From positions 558,001 through 622,000 of the forward strand of contig NZ_CP080531.1 in NCBI RefSeq assembly GCF_024746835.1: DNA of 64,000 nt, given 5' to 3'. The stretch's first letter is position 1. Each line of letters begins with the position of its first letter. This DNA is from Mesorhizobium sp. AR02 (lineage in GTDB: Bacteria; Pseudomonadota; Alphaproteobacteria; Rhizobiales; Rhizobiaceae). Both the position numbers and the translations under genes were made by a program. Positions 52,270 through 61,611 of the stretch are shown here, one piece after another. The notes under the pieces are model-generated. The model saw only the letters and a program-made list of their open reading frames with translations, was not told the origin of the DNA and ran no database searches.

Positions 52270-53268
52270 GTGAGCGACTTCGCCCCACTCTTCGACCGCG
52301 CGTTCCAGCCGCTGGAAACTGCGGTTTCCAGCAAGCGCATTCCCGGCGGCGTGCTCGGCATTGTCGACAAAAATGGCAACCGCATCACCAGGGCAATCGG
52401 CTCGGCGCAACTCGTGCCCAAGCAGCGCCCCATGCAGGTCGAAACCTGGTTCGACCTGGCGTCCCTGACCAAAATCATCTTCACCACGCCGCGCATCCTG
52501 GCGTTGGCGGGGGACGGCGTCATCGATCTCGATGCGCCGCTGATCTCGGTGCTGCCCGACTTGCGCCAATATGATGCCGAGGCCTGGGAACGGAAGGTGA
52601 CGTTTCGCCAGTGTCTCGGACACCAGACGCCGTTTCCCGCCGTCGAGCCGATCTACACTTACGGGCGGGACCCTGACCTGCTGCGCGCCTTCATCCTGCA
52701 GCGCGAATGGCGACCCCGTGATCCCGTTTATTCCGACATCAATTTCATCCTGCTCGGCTTTGCGCTCGAGCGGCTGTCGGGCAAGACCATCCGCGACATG
52801 GATCCCGGCCCTGGATTTGCCTGGTCCACCGAGCCGGATGTCGCCGCGGCGACCGAGGACTGCACCTGGCGCCACCGAGTTCTGTCCGGCGAGGTGCATG
52901 ACGACAATTGCTCGGCGCTGCAAGGCGCCGGGCATGCCGGTCTGTTCGGAACAGCCGCTTCGGTGCTGGATTTCGCGCAACGGCTGCTGACCGGCGCTTC
53001 CGAACAATCGATCGCGCTGATGCGCACGCCCTTGTCTGCCACCCGCACCCATGGCTGGGAGCGTCCTTACGACGGCTGGTCCGGCGGGACCTTGTGCAGC
53101 CCGGGAACCATCGGCCATACCGGCTTCACCGGCACCGGACTGTGGATCGACTTCGACAGAGGCAAGGCCTGGACCTTGCTCACCAACCGGATCCATCCGA
53201 CACGTCATTTCGACAGTGGAATCGTTTCGCTGCGGCAGACGGTCGGCGATCTCGTCAACGGACTTTAG
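52270..53268 (+). CDS. Beta-lactamase-fold serine hydrolase (class C/PBP4-like)
   Basis: 332 residues from a GTG with GGAG seven bases upstream; longer frames run into the RIME repeat and are rejected. SxxK is ASLTK (residues near 60), the Tyr motif is YSDIN, and the third motif is HTGFTG in place of KTG. No signal peptide, so a cytoplasmic enzyme. Related hydrolases accompany murQ genes in other bacteria (B. subtilis ybbE lies in the murRQ region, from memory), suggesting a role on muropeptide stems, for example as a peptidase or amidase-like enzyme. Activity unproven. Confidence 0.8.
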   Translation: MSDFAPLFDRAFQPLETAVSSKRIPGGVLGIVDKNGNRITRAIGSAQLVPKQRPMQVETWFDLASLTKIIFTTPRILALAGDGVIDLDAPLISVLPDLRQYDAEAWERKVTFRQCLGHQTPFPAVEPIYTYGRDPDLLRAFILQREWRPRDPVYSDINFILLGFALERLSGKTIRDMDPGPGFAWSTEPDVAAATEDCTWRHRVLSGEVHDDNCSALQGAGHAGLFGTAASVLDFAQRLLTGASEQSIALMRTPLSATRTHGWERPYDGWSGGTLCSPGTIGHTGFTGTGLWIDFDRGKAWTLLTNRIHPTRHFDSGIVSLRQTVGDLVNGL

Positions 53269-53275
53269 GAGCTAG

Positions 53276-54394
53276 ATGATGGAACCAATCTGGGCCGTCG
53301 GCCTGATGACCGGCACCGTGCTTGACGGCAATATCGACGTCGCGCTGATCAAGACCGACGGCGAGCGCATCGATGATTTCGGCACCTACCGGCTGATGCC
53401 CTACCCCCAATCGATCCGCACCCTGCTGGAAGAGACGCTGACAGCGGCCAGAGCCTGGAATTTTGTCGGACCCGAACCGGCGATCTTTCGCAAGGCCGAG
53501 GAAGCATTGACGCGCGCCCAGTCGGCGGCGGTGAAGGAATTGGTCGAAGGCTATGGGATGACGATGGCCGATATCGGCGTCGTCGGCTTTCACGGCCAGA
53601 CGGTGCTGCATCGCGCGCCGCAGGTCGGACGGCTCGGCCAGACCCGGCAGCTCGGTGACGGCGAACTGATGCACGCCATATTGGGCACCAAGGTTGCCTA
53701 TGATTTCCGCTCGGCCGACATGCGCGCCGGCGGGCAAGGCGCGCCCTTGGCCGCCGCCTATCACACCGCGCTGATGCGCAGCGCCGGCGCCAGTGGCGAG
53801 GTGGCCGTGCTCAATCTCGGCGGCGTCGCCAACATCACCTGGTGGGACGGCGCCGACAATGTCGTCGCCTTCGACACCGGCCCCGCCAATGCGCCGCTCA
53901 ACGATTTCATCAAGTCGAAGGGGCTCGGCGAAATGGACCGCGACGGCGCACTCGGCCGTGCGGGAACGGTCGACGAGGCAAGGCTCGGCAAGCTGTTGCA
54001 GCACCCTTATCTCAGTAAGCCCTATCCCAAGTCGCTGGACCGTTTCGATTTCGGCGCAGCCATGGCCGACGGCCTCAACGCCGAGGATGGTGCCGCCCTG
54101 CTCGCCGCCTTCACCGCCGGCGCCGTCGGCAAGGCGCTCGACCTCTTGCCAAGCCGGCCAAAAAAGCTGGTGGTCAGCGGCGGAGGTCGCCACAACCCGA
54201 CGATGATGGCAATGCTCGCCAGCCGCGCCGGTGTCGAGGTGGTGGAAGCCGAAAGTCTCGGCTGGAGCGGCGACGCAGTGGAGGCCGAGTGTTTTGCCTT
54301 CCTGGCGGTGCGCGTGCTGCGCGGCCTGCCAATCAGTTTTCCAAGCACCACCGGCGCGCCGCAGCCAATGCGCGGTGGAAAGCTCGCCGGCTAA
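53276..54394 (+). CDS. anmK: Anhydro-N-acetylmuramic acid kinase AnmK
   Basis: 372 residues. Family motifs: [10 protein letters not shown] at the N-terminus, [39 protein letters not shown], the catalytic Asp in FDTGPAN, and [11 protein letters not shown]. AnmK hydrates and phosphorylates 1,6-anhydroMurNAc to MurNAc-6-phosphate, the substrate of the nearby MurQ. It starts eight bases after the hydrolase stop, with AGGAG, and ends in a four-base overlap with the convergent GNAT gene. Confidence 0.93.
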   Translation: MMEPIWAVGLMTGTVLDGNIDVALIKTDGERIDDFGTYRLMPYPQSIRTLLEETLTAARAWNFVGPEPAIFRKAEEALTRAQSAAVKELVEGYGMTMADIGVVGFHGQTVLHRAPQVGRLGQTRQLGDGELMHAILGTKVAYDFRSADMRAGGQGAPLAAAYHTALMRSAGASGEVAVLNLGGVANITWWDGADNVVAFDTGPANAPLNDFIKSKGLGEMDRDGALGRAGTVDEARLGKLLQHPYLSKPYPKSLDRFDFGAAMADGLNAEDGAALLAAFTAGAVGKALDLLPSRPKKLVVSGGGRHNPTMMAMLASRAGVEVVEAESLGWSGDAVEAECFAFLAVRVLRGLPISFPSTTGAPQPMRGGKLAG

Positions 54395-54813
54395 GCCAAT
54401 TTCTTCTGCAGGAAGATGCGGCTGCGGCCGACGGGGAAATCGGTCAGCGAACCGAAGGGCTGATAGCCTTGGCGCTGGTAGACTTTTGCCGCGTTCGGAT
54501 TGAAGGTGTCGATCCAGGCGTTTTGGCAGCCGCGCGCCACGGCCTCCTTCTCGGCCGCGTCCAGCATCTGGCCGGCCATGTGCTGGCCGCGCAGCCTTTC
54601 ATCGACCCACAGCCATTGCACGTAGAGCCAGCCCCAGGCGGTGTAACCCGACATGCCGGCGACGACGGTGCTGTCCTCGTCACGCACGAACACCGCCAGG
54701 GCCTTTCTTTGAGACGCGCCGACATCGCCATCGTTGAATGCCGTCAAGCGTTCGCCGAGAAAGGCGAGTTCTTCCGGCAAGGGGTTTGCGGTCGTTTCGA
54801 GTGTCGTCTTCAT
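54391..54813 (-). CDS. GNAT-family N-acetyltransferase
   Basis: 140 residues. The GNAT core includes [20 protein letters not shown], covering strand 4 and the acetyl-CoA pyrophosphate loop (RGQHMAG matches Q/RxxGxG/A), then [21 protein letters not shown], covering the C-terminal strand. Substrate unknown. Convergent with anmK (overlap of four bases) and 68 bases downstream of dctD on the same strand; no terminator seen in between, so weak cotranscription with dctBD is possible. Confidence 0.82.
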   Translation of the reverse strand: MKTTLETTANPLPEELAFLGERLTAFNDGDVGASQRKALAVFVRDEDSTVVAGMSGYTAWGWLYVQWLWVDERLRGQHMAGQMLDAAEKEAVARGCQNAWIDTFNPNAAKVYQRQGYQPFGSLTDFPVGRSRIFLQKKLA

Positions 54814-54881
54814 GACTCTTTCCGGAAGGCTCGGCTGGATGGGAATGGAGCGTTACGAAGGGCAAGGCCCTTCCGCAATTT

Positions 54882-56270
54882 CTATGTCTGCTCTCGAACA
54901 GGGTGCGGATCGCCGCCATTGCGGAATTCGGACGCGGCAATGCCGTAGCGCTTGAGCTTGTCGTAAAACGTCTTGCGCGGCACGCCGAGCGCGTCGATGG
55001 CGCCGCGCACATCACCGCCATGATCGCGCAGCGCATCGCGGATAAGCTGCGCCTCGTAATGGCCCACGCGCTCGGGCAGCGAGGCGGTCGCTGGCTCCGA
55101 TGATTGCGAGGGAACCGCCCTCGTCTCGTCGTCAGGCCCAAGGCCAAGTGCGACGCGATCGGCAAAATGCGCGAGCTCGCGCACATTGCCCGGCCAGGCA
55201 TGCGACTGGAGATGGTCGCTGACCGCGGCATTCACCTTGGCGACCGGCCGGCTGAAGCGTTGCGCCGCCTTGCCGAGGAAATGGCCGAACAGCATCGGGA
55301 TGTCGCCGCGCCGCTCACGCAGCGGCGGGATGCGCAGCGTCACCACGTTGAGGCGGAAATAAAGATCCTCGCGAAAATCGCCGCGCTGGTCCGGCCGGCT
55401 GAGATCGACCTTCGTCGCCGCCACGACCCTCAAATCGAGGCGCCGGATCTCGTTCGAGCCAAGCGGCGTGAGGCTGCGCGTCTCCAGCACCCGCAGCAGC
55501 TTGACCTGCAGGGCCGGCGGCATGGATTCGATTTCGTCGAGGAACAGCGTGCCGCCACTGGAATGCTCGACGCGGCCGATCCGCCGCCGCTGCGCGCCGG
55601 TGAAGGCGCCGGCTTCGTGGCCGAACAGCTCGCTTTCGATGACGGTCTCCGGCAGCGCGCCGCAATTCAGCGCCACGAAGGGTTTGGCGCGGCGCCGACC
55701 CCATCTGTGCAGCAGGTCCGCCACCACTTCCTTGCCGGTTCCGGTCTCCCCTTCCACCAGCACGTCGACATCCATGTCGGCGATCTGGCGCAAGGTTTCG
55801 CGCAGGCGCCTTATGGCAGGCGCTTCGCCGATCAGCGGCAGGCCGTCGGCGGCCAGAGCCGCGGCTTCGCGCAGCCGCCGGTTCTCCATCACCAGCCGCC
55901 GCTTCTCGCTCGCCCGTTTCAGCGCCTCGACGAGGCGATCGCCGGCATAGGGTTTCGGGATGAAATCGTAGACGCCGTCCTTGAGTGCCGCCACCGCAAG
56001 ATCGACATCGCCATGTCCGGTGACCAGGATCACCGGTATATCGGGATCGATCGCCTTGATGCGATCGAACAGCTGTAGGCCGTTCATGCCCGGCATGCGG
56101 ATGTCGCTGACGACCACGCCGTCAAAGTCCCTGTCGACGACGGCAAGTGCGGCTTCGGCGGCATCGCGCGCGACCACCGTGAAGCCGGCAAGCTCGAGCA
56201 ATTGCGTGGTGGCGTGCAGCAGGTCGGCATCATCGTCGACGAGCGCCACCCGTCCTGATCCCTGCGTCAT
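54882..56270 (-). CDS. dctD: C4-dicarboxylate response regulator DctD (sigma-54 activator)
   Basis: 462 residues, matching rhizobial DctD. The receiver domain has phospho-acceptor Asp56 ([10 protein letters not shown]). The sigma-54 AAA+ domain has Walker A GETGTGKE (174-181) and the GAFTGA loop that contacts sigma-54 ([13 protein letters not shown]). A Fis-type helix-turn-helix ends the protein ([20 protein letters not shown]). When phosphorylated by DctB it activates dctA from upstream sites. The start overlaps the dctB stop by four bases. Confidence 0.92.
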   Translation of the reverse strand: MTQGSGRVALVDDDADLLHATTQLLELAGFTVVARDAAEAALAVVDRDFDGVVVSDIRMPGMNGLQLFDRIKAIDPDIPVILVTGHGDVDLAVAALKDGVYDFIPKPYAGDRLVEALKRASEKRRLVMENRRLREAAALAADGLPLIGEAPAIRRLRETLRQIADMDVDVLVEGETGTGKEVVADLLHRWGRRRAKPFVALNCGALPETVIESELFGHEAGAFTGAQRRRIGRVEHSSGGTLFLDEIESMPPALQVKLLRVLETRSLTPLGSNEIRRLDLRVVAATKVDLSRPDQRGDFREDLYFRLNVVTLRIPPLRERRGDIPMLFGHFLGKAAQRFSRPVAKVNAAVSDHLQSHAWPGNVRELAHFADRVALGLGPDDETRAVPSQSSEPATASLPERVGHYEAQLIRDALRDHGGDVRGAIDALGVPRKTFYDKLKRYGIAASEFRNGGDPHPVREQT

Positions 56271-58072
56271 TCAATTCGCCTCAAATCGATGGTGAAGGAC
56301 GCGCCTGTGGCGCTGTCGGGATCGAGCTGCAAGGTGCCGCCCAATTCCTGGGCAATCTCCTGCGAGATCACCAGTCCGAGGCCGAGCCCCTTCTCCTTGG
56401 TGGTCTGGAACGGCATGAACAGATTGCCGGCCGCTTCCGGCCCGAGGCCGGGGCCGTTGTCGCGCACCGAAATCAGCACCCTGTCGTCGCGCTCGGCAAT
56501 GTCGATCTCGATGCGAGGATCGGGCTGGTCCTTCATGGCGTCCAGCGCGTTCTGCAACAGGTTGACCAGGATCTGCTCCAGCCGGATGCGGCTGGCCATC
56601 ACCATCGGTGAGGCGCTGCCGCGCGGCTTGACGATGGTGACGCCGGAATCGCGGATGCGGCCGGACAAAAGCGACAGCGCGCCGTCGATCGCCTCGCGCA
56701 CCGGCAAGGGCGAGGCCGCAGTGCCGGGCCGGCGGGCGAACGTGCGCAAGGTGCTGGTGATGGCGCCGATGCGTTCGGTCATCGAGACGATCGAGGTCAG
56801 ATTGCCGCTTGCCGGTTCGGTCTTGCCGGTTTCGAGGAAGCGTCCGGCATTCTCGGCATAGGTGCGGATGGCGGCGACCGGCTGGTTGATCTCATGCGCC
56901 ACGCCGGCGGCGATCTGGCCGAGGATGGAAAGCCGGTTGGCCTGGGCGAGATCGTCGCGCAGCCGGCGCACTTTGGCTTCGGCGCTCTCACGCTCGGCGA
57001 TTTCGCCGGCAAGCGCTGTGTTGGAGCGCGTCAGCTCGGCCGTTCGCGTGGACACCCGGCTTTCGAGTTCCGCATTCATGCGCGCCAGCGCCTCCTGCCG
57101 CAGCCGGCGGGTGCGGCGGCGCCTTGTGAATACGTAGGCAAGCAGGCCGGTCAGCAGCAGCCCGAGCAGCGTCGTCAGGCGCGCCGTGTTGGCGGCGGAC
57201 GAGAGGGCGGCGTCGGCGGGCGTCAAGAGCCAGAGGCGCCAGCCAGGGACCGCACCCGGCAGGTCCTGCACCACCTCGACGAACTGGCGTGGCTTTCCCG
57301 AACTGTCGATCGTCATCAGGCCATCGCCGGCGCCGCGTCGTATCGGCAAGGGTTCGAAGGCGGCATCCGTCAATTGCAGCTGCTCATGGGCAGCGGCGGC
57401 GTCTTCGGCGGAGAGCGGCGCCAGCGCGTGAAACCGCCATTCGGGCTGGCTGGTGGCCAGCACCACGCCGCGTTCGTCGGTGACGAAAACGAGGAACCCG
57501 CTGGAGCGCCAATTGGCTTCGACGCCGTCGAGTTCGACCTTCAGCACCGCGACACCCAGCGGCTTGCCGTTGTCGTCGACGCGGCTCGAAAGATAGAGAC
57601 CCGGCCGGCCGCTGATCGTGCCGAGGCCGTACTGGCTGGCAGAGCCCTTCGCCATGGCCTCGTTGAAATAGTGGCGAAAATTATAGTCGATGCCGACAAA
57701 GCTCGTCGGCTCGCCGGCGTTGCTGGCGGCGATTGCGATGCCCGCCGTATCGATGACATAGATGGCGGATGCCGAGGCATCGCCGGCAATCGCCTTGAGC
57801 TTGTCGTTGAGGGCCGCTTCCTGCATCTTCCCGGCCCGGCGCAGCGCCCCGCGCACAGCATCGTCGCGGGCCAGCACCAAGGGAACCAAGCGCTGCTTTT
57901 CGATTTCGCCGGTCAGCGTTCCCGCTGCCAGCGGCAAAGCGGCAAGCGCTGTGTCGCGGAGGTCATTGGTCGCCTGGCCAGAGGCGACGCGCCCGGCAAT
58001 GGCGATCGCGCCGGCCAGGATCGCAAGCGCGATGACGACGACAAGCCAGCGGCCATCGCGCAGCCGGGCCAT
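56267..58072 (-). CDS. dctB: C4-dicarboxylate sensor histidine kinase DctB
   Basis: 601 residues from the ATG at 58072 (MARLRDGRW). The frame remains open to 58432, but that part translates an interspersed repeat and the dctA control region, so it is rejected. Membrane helix 1 is at residues 10-29. A periplasmic double-PAS/Cache sensor spans about residues 35-290 ([38 protein letters not shown]) and helix 2 spans about 298-316. A cytoplasmic coiled stretch leads to the HisKA box with His393 (GVAHEINQP) and the HATPase domain with N, G1 and G2 boxes ([24 protein letters not shown]). It senses succinate, malate and fumarate. Confidence 0.9.
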   Translation of the reverse strand: MARLRDGRWLVVVIALAILAGAIAIAGRVASGQATNDLRDTALAALPLAAGTLTGEIEKQRLVPLVLARDDAVRGALRRAGKMQEAALNDKLKAIAGDASASAIYVIDTAGIAIAASNAGEPTSFVGIDYNFRHYFNEAMAKGSASQYGLGTISGRPGLYLSSRVDDNGKPLGVAVLKVELDGVEANWRSSGFLVFVTDERGVVLATSQPEWRFHALAPLSAEDAAAAHEQLQLTDAAFEPLPIRRGAGDGLMTIDSSGKPRQFVEVVQDLPGAVPGWRLWLLTPADAALSSAANTARLTTLLGLLLTGLLAYVFTRRRRTRRLRQEALARMNAELESRVSTRTAELTRSNTALAGEIAERESAEAKVRRLRDDLAQANRLSILGQIAAGVAHEINQPVAAIRTYAENAGRFLETGKTEPASGNLTSIVSMTERIGAITSTLRTFARRPGTAASPLPVREAIDGALSLLSGRIRDSGVTIVKPRGSASPMVMASRIRLEQILVNLLQNALDAMKDQPDPRIEIDIAERDDRVLISVRDNGPGLGPEAAGNLFMPFQTTKEKGLGLGLVISQEIAQELGGTLQLDPDSATGASFTIDLRRIE

Positions 58073-58159
58073 CGCCTCGCGCAGCAGTTCGCGACCAGCA
58101 AACCCTGTGGGACCGCTATCGGTGCCTGCTTGCGGCGTCTGCCCTCTCCCTGTTCTCGC

Positions 58160-58239
58160 TTTGACGCAATTCCCAAGGGAAAGCGCTACGCGCTTTTCCC
58201 GGGAAAACCGCTCACACTTTTCCTGGAATTGCTCTAGCG
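58160..58239. repeat. Interspersed palindromic repeat, copy 2
   Basis: 80-base copy of the element at 33496-33552: same ends (TTTGACGCAATTCC and TCCTGGAATTGCTCTAGCG) and same inner GGAAAACCG and CACACTTTTCC, but with an additional internal hairpin (GGGAAAGCGC/GCGCTTTTCCC at about 58177-58200). It sits in the 398-base gap between dctB and dctA, on the dctB side. Confidence 0.85.
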
Positions 58240-58286
58240 GCCTCGCTGCCACTCTAATGCGAAATTCCGCCCAGGCAAACGCCTCC

Positions 58287-58304
58287 TGTGCGGAAATCCG
58301 CACA
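58287..58304 (+). promoter_or_regulatory. DctD-binding site (upstream activating sequence) for dctA
   Basis: Perfect 18-base dyad TGTGCGGAAATCCGCACA, about 80 bases upstream of the sigma-54 -24 element, as expected for DctD sites. A degenerate second copy (ATGCGAAATTCCGCCC, about 58257-58272) lies upstream of it, giving the paired strong/weak arrangement known from rhizobial dctA promoters. Confidence 0.8.
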
Positions 58305-58331
58305 CGCATCCACCGAAGGCCACTCAAGAAC

Positions 58332-58355
58332 GCCCGGAATCCCGGGATTCCGGGC
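58332..58355. promoter_or_regulatory. 24-base perfect palindrome between DctD site and dctA promoter
   Basis: Perfectly self-complementary 24-mer, left half GCCCGGAATCCC, centred between 58343 and 58344 and ending 11 bases before the -24 element. It is placed where a repressor or DNA-bending protein could interfere with looping between DctD and sigma-54 polymerase. No matching known operator comes to mind. Confidence 0.6.
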
Positions 58356-58366
58356 TTTCCCCGATC

Positions 58367-58382
58367 TGGCACAGCGCTTGCA
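58367..58382 (+). promoter_or_regulatory. Sigma-54 (RpoN) promoter of dctA
   Basis: TGGCACAGCGCTTGCA fits the RpoN consensus TGGCAC-N5-TTGCA exactly at the -24 and -12 elements. Transcription should begin about 12 bases further on, giving a leader of roughly 75 bases before the dctA ATG. Confidence 0.9.
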
Positions 58383-58470
58383 AAACTCCTTCCAGCGGCG
58401 GGCGACCGGAACGCCGCGATGGGAGAAGTCACGCAGGGCGGGTTCCGTCCATCCGGCCAGGGAGAGATCG

Positions 58471-59799
58471 ATGCACATCGCAGACCAATCGGGCGCGCCT
58501 GCCGCGCAGCGCAAGCCCCTCTATGCCCAACTCTACGTGCAGGTGCTGGTGGCGATCACCGTCGGCATCCTGCTCGGCCACTACTATCCGTCTGTTGGCG
58601 AGAGCATGAAGCCGCTCGGCGACGCCTTCATCAAGCTGGTCAAGATGATCATCGCCCCGGTCATCTTCCTGACCGTCGCGACCGGCATTGCCGGCATGAG
58701 CGACCTGCAGAAGGTCGGCCGCGTCGCCGGCAAGGCGATGCTCTACTTCCTCACCTTCTCGACGCTGGCGCTGATCATCGGCCTTATCGTCGCAAATGTC
58801 GTGCAGCCGGGCGCCGGCTTCAACATCGACCCGGCGACGCTCGATGCCTCGACCGTCAACACCTATGCCGCCAAGGCGCATGACCAGTCGGTCACCGGCT
58901 TCCTGATGAACATCATCCCCGGCACGATCGTCGGCGCCTTCGCCGATGGCGACATATTGCAGGTGCTGTTCTTCTCGGTGCTGTTCGGCATCGCGCTGGC
59001 GCTGGTCGGCGACAGGGGTGCACCGGTGCTCAACTTCCTGCAGGCGCTGATGGCGCCGATGTTCAAGCTGGTCAGCGTGCTGATGAAGGCAGCCCCCATC
59101 GGCGCTTTCGGCGCCATGGCCTTCACCATCGGCAAATACGGCATCGGCTCGGTCATCAACCTCGCCATGCTGGTCGGCACCTTCTACGCGACGTCGCTGC
59201 TGTTCGTGTTCGTCGTGCTGGGCGCCGTCTGCCGCTACAACGGCTTTTCCATCCTGTCGCTGCTGCGCTACATCAAGGAAGAGCTGCTTTTGGTGCTGGG
59301 CACCTCCTCGTCGGAAGCCGCCCTGCCCTCGCTGATGGAAAAGATGGAAAAGGCCGGCGCCAAGCGCTCGGTGGTCGGCCTGGTCATTCCGACCGGCTAT
59401 TCCTTCAACCTCGACGGCACCAACATCTATATGACACTTGCCGCGCTGTTCATCGCCCAGGCGACGAACATCCATCTGTCGATCGGCGACCAGATCCTGC
59501 TGCTGCTGGTGGCGATGCTCTCGTCCAAGGGTGCTGCCGGCATCACCGGCGCCGGCTTCATCACCCTTGCCGCGACGCTTTCGGTGGTTCCCTCGGTGCC
59601 GGTCGCCGGCATGGCACTGATCCTCGGCGTCGACCGCTTCATGTCGGAGTGCCGGGCGCTGACCAACTTCGTCGGCAATGCCGTCGCCACACTGGTTGTC
59701 GCCCGTTGGGAAGGCGAGCTCGACGAGGCCAAGCTGGCCAGGGCTCTGGCCGGAACGGTCGACGACAGCCTGCCGGCGGATGTCGTTCCCGCCGAGTAA
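58471..59799 (+). CDS. dctA: C4-dicarboxylate/H+ symporter DctA
   Basis: 442 residues from the ATG with GGGAG upstream; frames reaching back to 58288 cover the promoter and are rejected. DAACS family: N-terminal [20 protein letters not shown], the serine-rich reentrant segment [19 protein letters not shown] (HP1), the substrate motif [13 protein letters not shown], and [15 protein letters not shown] (HP2). It is an inner-membrane importer of succinate, malate and fumarate, the main carbon supply to nitrogen-fixing bacteroids. Divergent from dctBD, under RpoN and DctD. Confidence 0.95.
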   Translation: MHIADQSGAPAAQRKPLYAQLYVQVLVAITVGILLGHYYPSVGESMKPLGDAFIKLVKMIIAPVIFLTVATGIAGMSDLQKVGRVAGKAMLYFLTFSTLALIIGLIVANVVQPGAGFNIDPATLDASTVNTYAAKAHDQSVTGFLMNIIPGTIVGAFADGDILQVLFFSVLFGIALALVGDRGAPVLNFLQALMAPMFKLVSVLMKAAPIGAFGAMAFTIGKYGIGSVINLAMLVGTFYATSLLFVFVVLGAVCRYNGFSILSLLRYIKEELLLVLGTSSSEAALPSLMEKMEKAGAKRSVVGLVIPTGYSFNLDGTNIYMTLAALFIAQATNIHLSIGDQILLLLVAMLSSKGAAGITGAGFITLAATLSVVPSVPVAGMALILGVDRFMSECRALTNFVGNAVATLVVARWEGELDEAKLARALAGTVDDSLPADVVPAE

Positions 59800-59826
59800 T
59801 ACGCGCAACCGTATGGCAATACCAAA

Positions 59827-59861
59827 TGGCCGGAGGCAGCGATGCCTCCGGCCACTTTTTT
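59827..59861 (+). terminator. Rho-independent terminator after dctA
   Basis: Perfect 12-base stem (TGGCCGGAGGCA 59827-59838 with TGCCTCCGGCCA 59843-59854), GCGA loop, then six T residues at 59856-59861. It begins 27 bases after the dctA stop and directly faces the end of the convergent ROK gene. Confidence 0.93.
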
Positions 59862-59872
59862 ACCTTGACGTG

Positions 59873-60892
59873 TCAGCCATTGAAATCCCTCCGCGCTTCC
59901 GGGAACGTGCTTGGACCGACAGGCATGCGGGCCGCCAGGCTGCCATCGTCGAACAGGACAAGGCTGGCGGCGCCGACCAGCCCGGCATGGCGGCCGAGCT
60001 GGGCCTGCACCACCGGCACGTCACGATAGGCGCGCATGGCGCGTTGCCGGATGGTCACCTCGATGACGGGATGCATCAGGTCGAGGCCATTGGCGATGCC
60101 GCCGCCGACGACCAGCACGTCGGGCGAATAGAGATGCAGCAAATTGGTGAAGCCGACGCCCAGCCAGCGCGCCTCCTCCTCGAGCAGGGCCGCAGCGAGG
60201 TCGTCCTGCAGCCGCGCGGCCTCGACCACGTGACGGCCCGTGACCTCGCCGTTGGCCGAGAGGCGGCGCAGCGTCGAGCCATCGAAGGCTGACGTCGCGG
60301 CGTTGGCGCGGCGGCCAAGTGCGGTGCCCGAGGCGATGGCCTCGAAGCAGCCGACGACGCCGCAGACGCAGCGCTCGCCCTCGTTGGTGATGGTCATATG
60401 GCCGATCTCGGCGGCCAGGCCGCGGCGGCCATGCAGTATGCGCCCGTCGGCAACGACACCGCCGCCAATGCCGGTCGAGACCGTGACGAAGACCAGTGAG
60501 CGCGCGCCATGGCCGGCACCGAAGCGCCATTCGCCAAGTGCTGCCGCGTTGGCGTCGTTCTCCAGCCGCACCGGCAGGCCGAGCCGGCGCTCGAGGATAT
60601 CGGCCAGCGGCACATCCTGCCAGCCGGCGAGCGTCGGCGGCCCGACGGCGATGCCGGCCAGCGGATCGAGCGGTCCCGGCGCACCGACGCCAACGCCGAC
60701 AATGGCGAGGCCCGGCGCCTCGGCATGTACGGTCGCGGCCAGCGCCTCGATCTGGCCGATCACCACGTCAGGGCCGGCCTGCGCCTGCGTTGGCACCGCG
60801 GCGAAGGCCAGGATCTTGCCGTCGCGGTCGACCAGCGCGGCACGAAGCTCGGTGCCGCCAAGATCGATCGCGAGGGCGGCTTCAGTGGTCAT
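59873..60892 (-). CDS. ROK-family sugar kinase
   Basis: 339 residues. ATP motif LAIDLGGTELRAALV, catalytic Asp113 in ENDAN, GTGxGG-type STGIGGGVV, and the ROK zinc site with His165 (AEIGHM) and CVCGVVGCFE (Cys175, 177, 182). It phosphorylates a hexose or amino sugar. It is the last gene of a minus-strand operon and overlaps the epimerase gene by four bases. The pairing with an RPE-like epimerase recalls allose/allulose systems (AlsK, AlsE), but glucose- or inositol-type sugars are equally possible. No helix-turn-helix, so a kinase and not an Nrb/Mlc repressor. Confidence 0.83.
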   Translation of the reverse strand: MTTEAALAIDLGGTELRAALVDRDGKILAFAAVPTQAQAGPDVVIGQIEALAATVHAEAPGLAIVGVGVGAPGPLDPLAGIAVGPPTLAGWQDVPLADILERRLGLPVRLENDANAAALGEWRFGAGHGARSLVFVTVSTGIGGGVVADGRILHGRRGLAAEIGHMTITNEGERCVCGVVGCFEAIASGTALGRRANAATSAFDGSTLRRLSANGEVTGRHVVEAARLQDDLAAALLEEEARWLGVGFTNLLHLYSPDVLVVGGGIANGLDLMHPVIEVTIRQRAMRAYRDVPVVQAQLGRHAGLVGAASLVLFDDGSLAARMPVGPSTFPEARRDFNG

Positions 60893-61611
60893 GCCGCAAC
60901 CTTCAGCCCATGCAGCCAGCCGATGCGGCCGGCGAGATCCTTGTCACCAAAGGCGAGCGAACCCAGAACCACGGTTTCGGCGCCGGCGGCACGCAGCAAC
61001 GGCACGGTCTCGTGGCGGATACCGCCGTCGGCGGCAAGCACGACCGCAGCCTCGCGGCCGGCCTTTCTCAGGATCGCACGGGCGGCGCCCAGCCTGTCGC
61101 AGGCTTTCTCCGACAGGCTCTGGCCCTTGACGCCGATCGCAGTGCCAAGAAGCGTGACGAAGGCGACCTCGGAGACGAAAGGCGTCACCGCCTCGACCGG
61201 CGTCTCCAGCCTGAGCACGACACCGGCTTCGGCGCCGAGCTCGCGCGCCAGCCGTACTGTGCGCAGTCCCGCCTCGCCGTTCTCGGCATGGACGCTGATC
61301 ATGTCGGCGCCGGCCTCGATGAACTGGCGCGTCTGCGCCTCGACGATCGAGGCATCGACCATCAGATGGACATGGATGGGCTTGGCCGTCAGCCCGGCGA
61401 TGCGGGCGACGAGATCGGGGAAGAACAGGAAGGACGGCGCGAAATGGCCGTCCGCCACATCGATGTGATGCAGATCGACATGGGGCTCGATACGCCTGAG
61501 GTCGCTCTCGAAATTGGCAAGATTGGCCGACCAGAGCGAGAATTCGGCGATCAGACGATCGTGCGGCAATGCGGCGATGGCGGCCGGGCCTGACAGGGGT
61601 TTGGAAGTCAT
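60889..61611 (-). CDS. Ribulose-phosphate 3-epimerase-family protein
   Basis: 240 residues, TIM barrel. Metal-site motifs are HHIDVADGHFAPSF (His49, Asp51) and HVHLMV (His82), with the catalytic Asp in LAADGGIR. The N-terminal extension of about 20 residues and the divergent ends set it apart from housekeeping Rpe, so an allulose-6-phosphate-type or other ketose-phosphate epimerase is likely. Overlaps both neighbours by four bases (ATGA). Confidence 0.8.
   Translation of the reverse strand: MTSKPLSGPAAIAALPHDRLIAEFSLWSANLANFESDLRRIEPHVDLHHIDVADGHFAPSFLFFPDLVARIAGLTAKPIHVHLMVDASIVEAQTRQFIEAGADMISVHAENGEAGLRTVRLARELGAEAGVVLRLETPVEAVTPFVSEVAFVTLLGTAIGVKGQSLSEKACDRLGAARAILRKAGREAAVVLAADGGIRHETVPLLRAAGAETVVLGSLAFGDKDLAGRIGWLHGLKVAA

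Noticed and set aside
58073..58432. N-terminal extension of DctB
   Set aside because: It would translate a palindromic repeat and the DctD/RpoN sites of dctA; the protein from 58072 has the normal DctB length and begins just before its first membrane helix.
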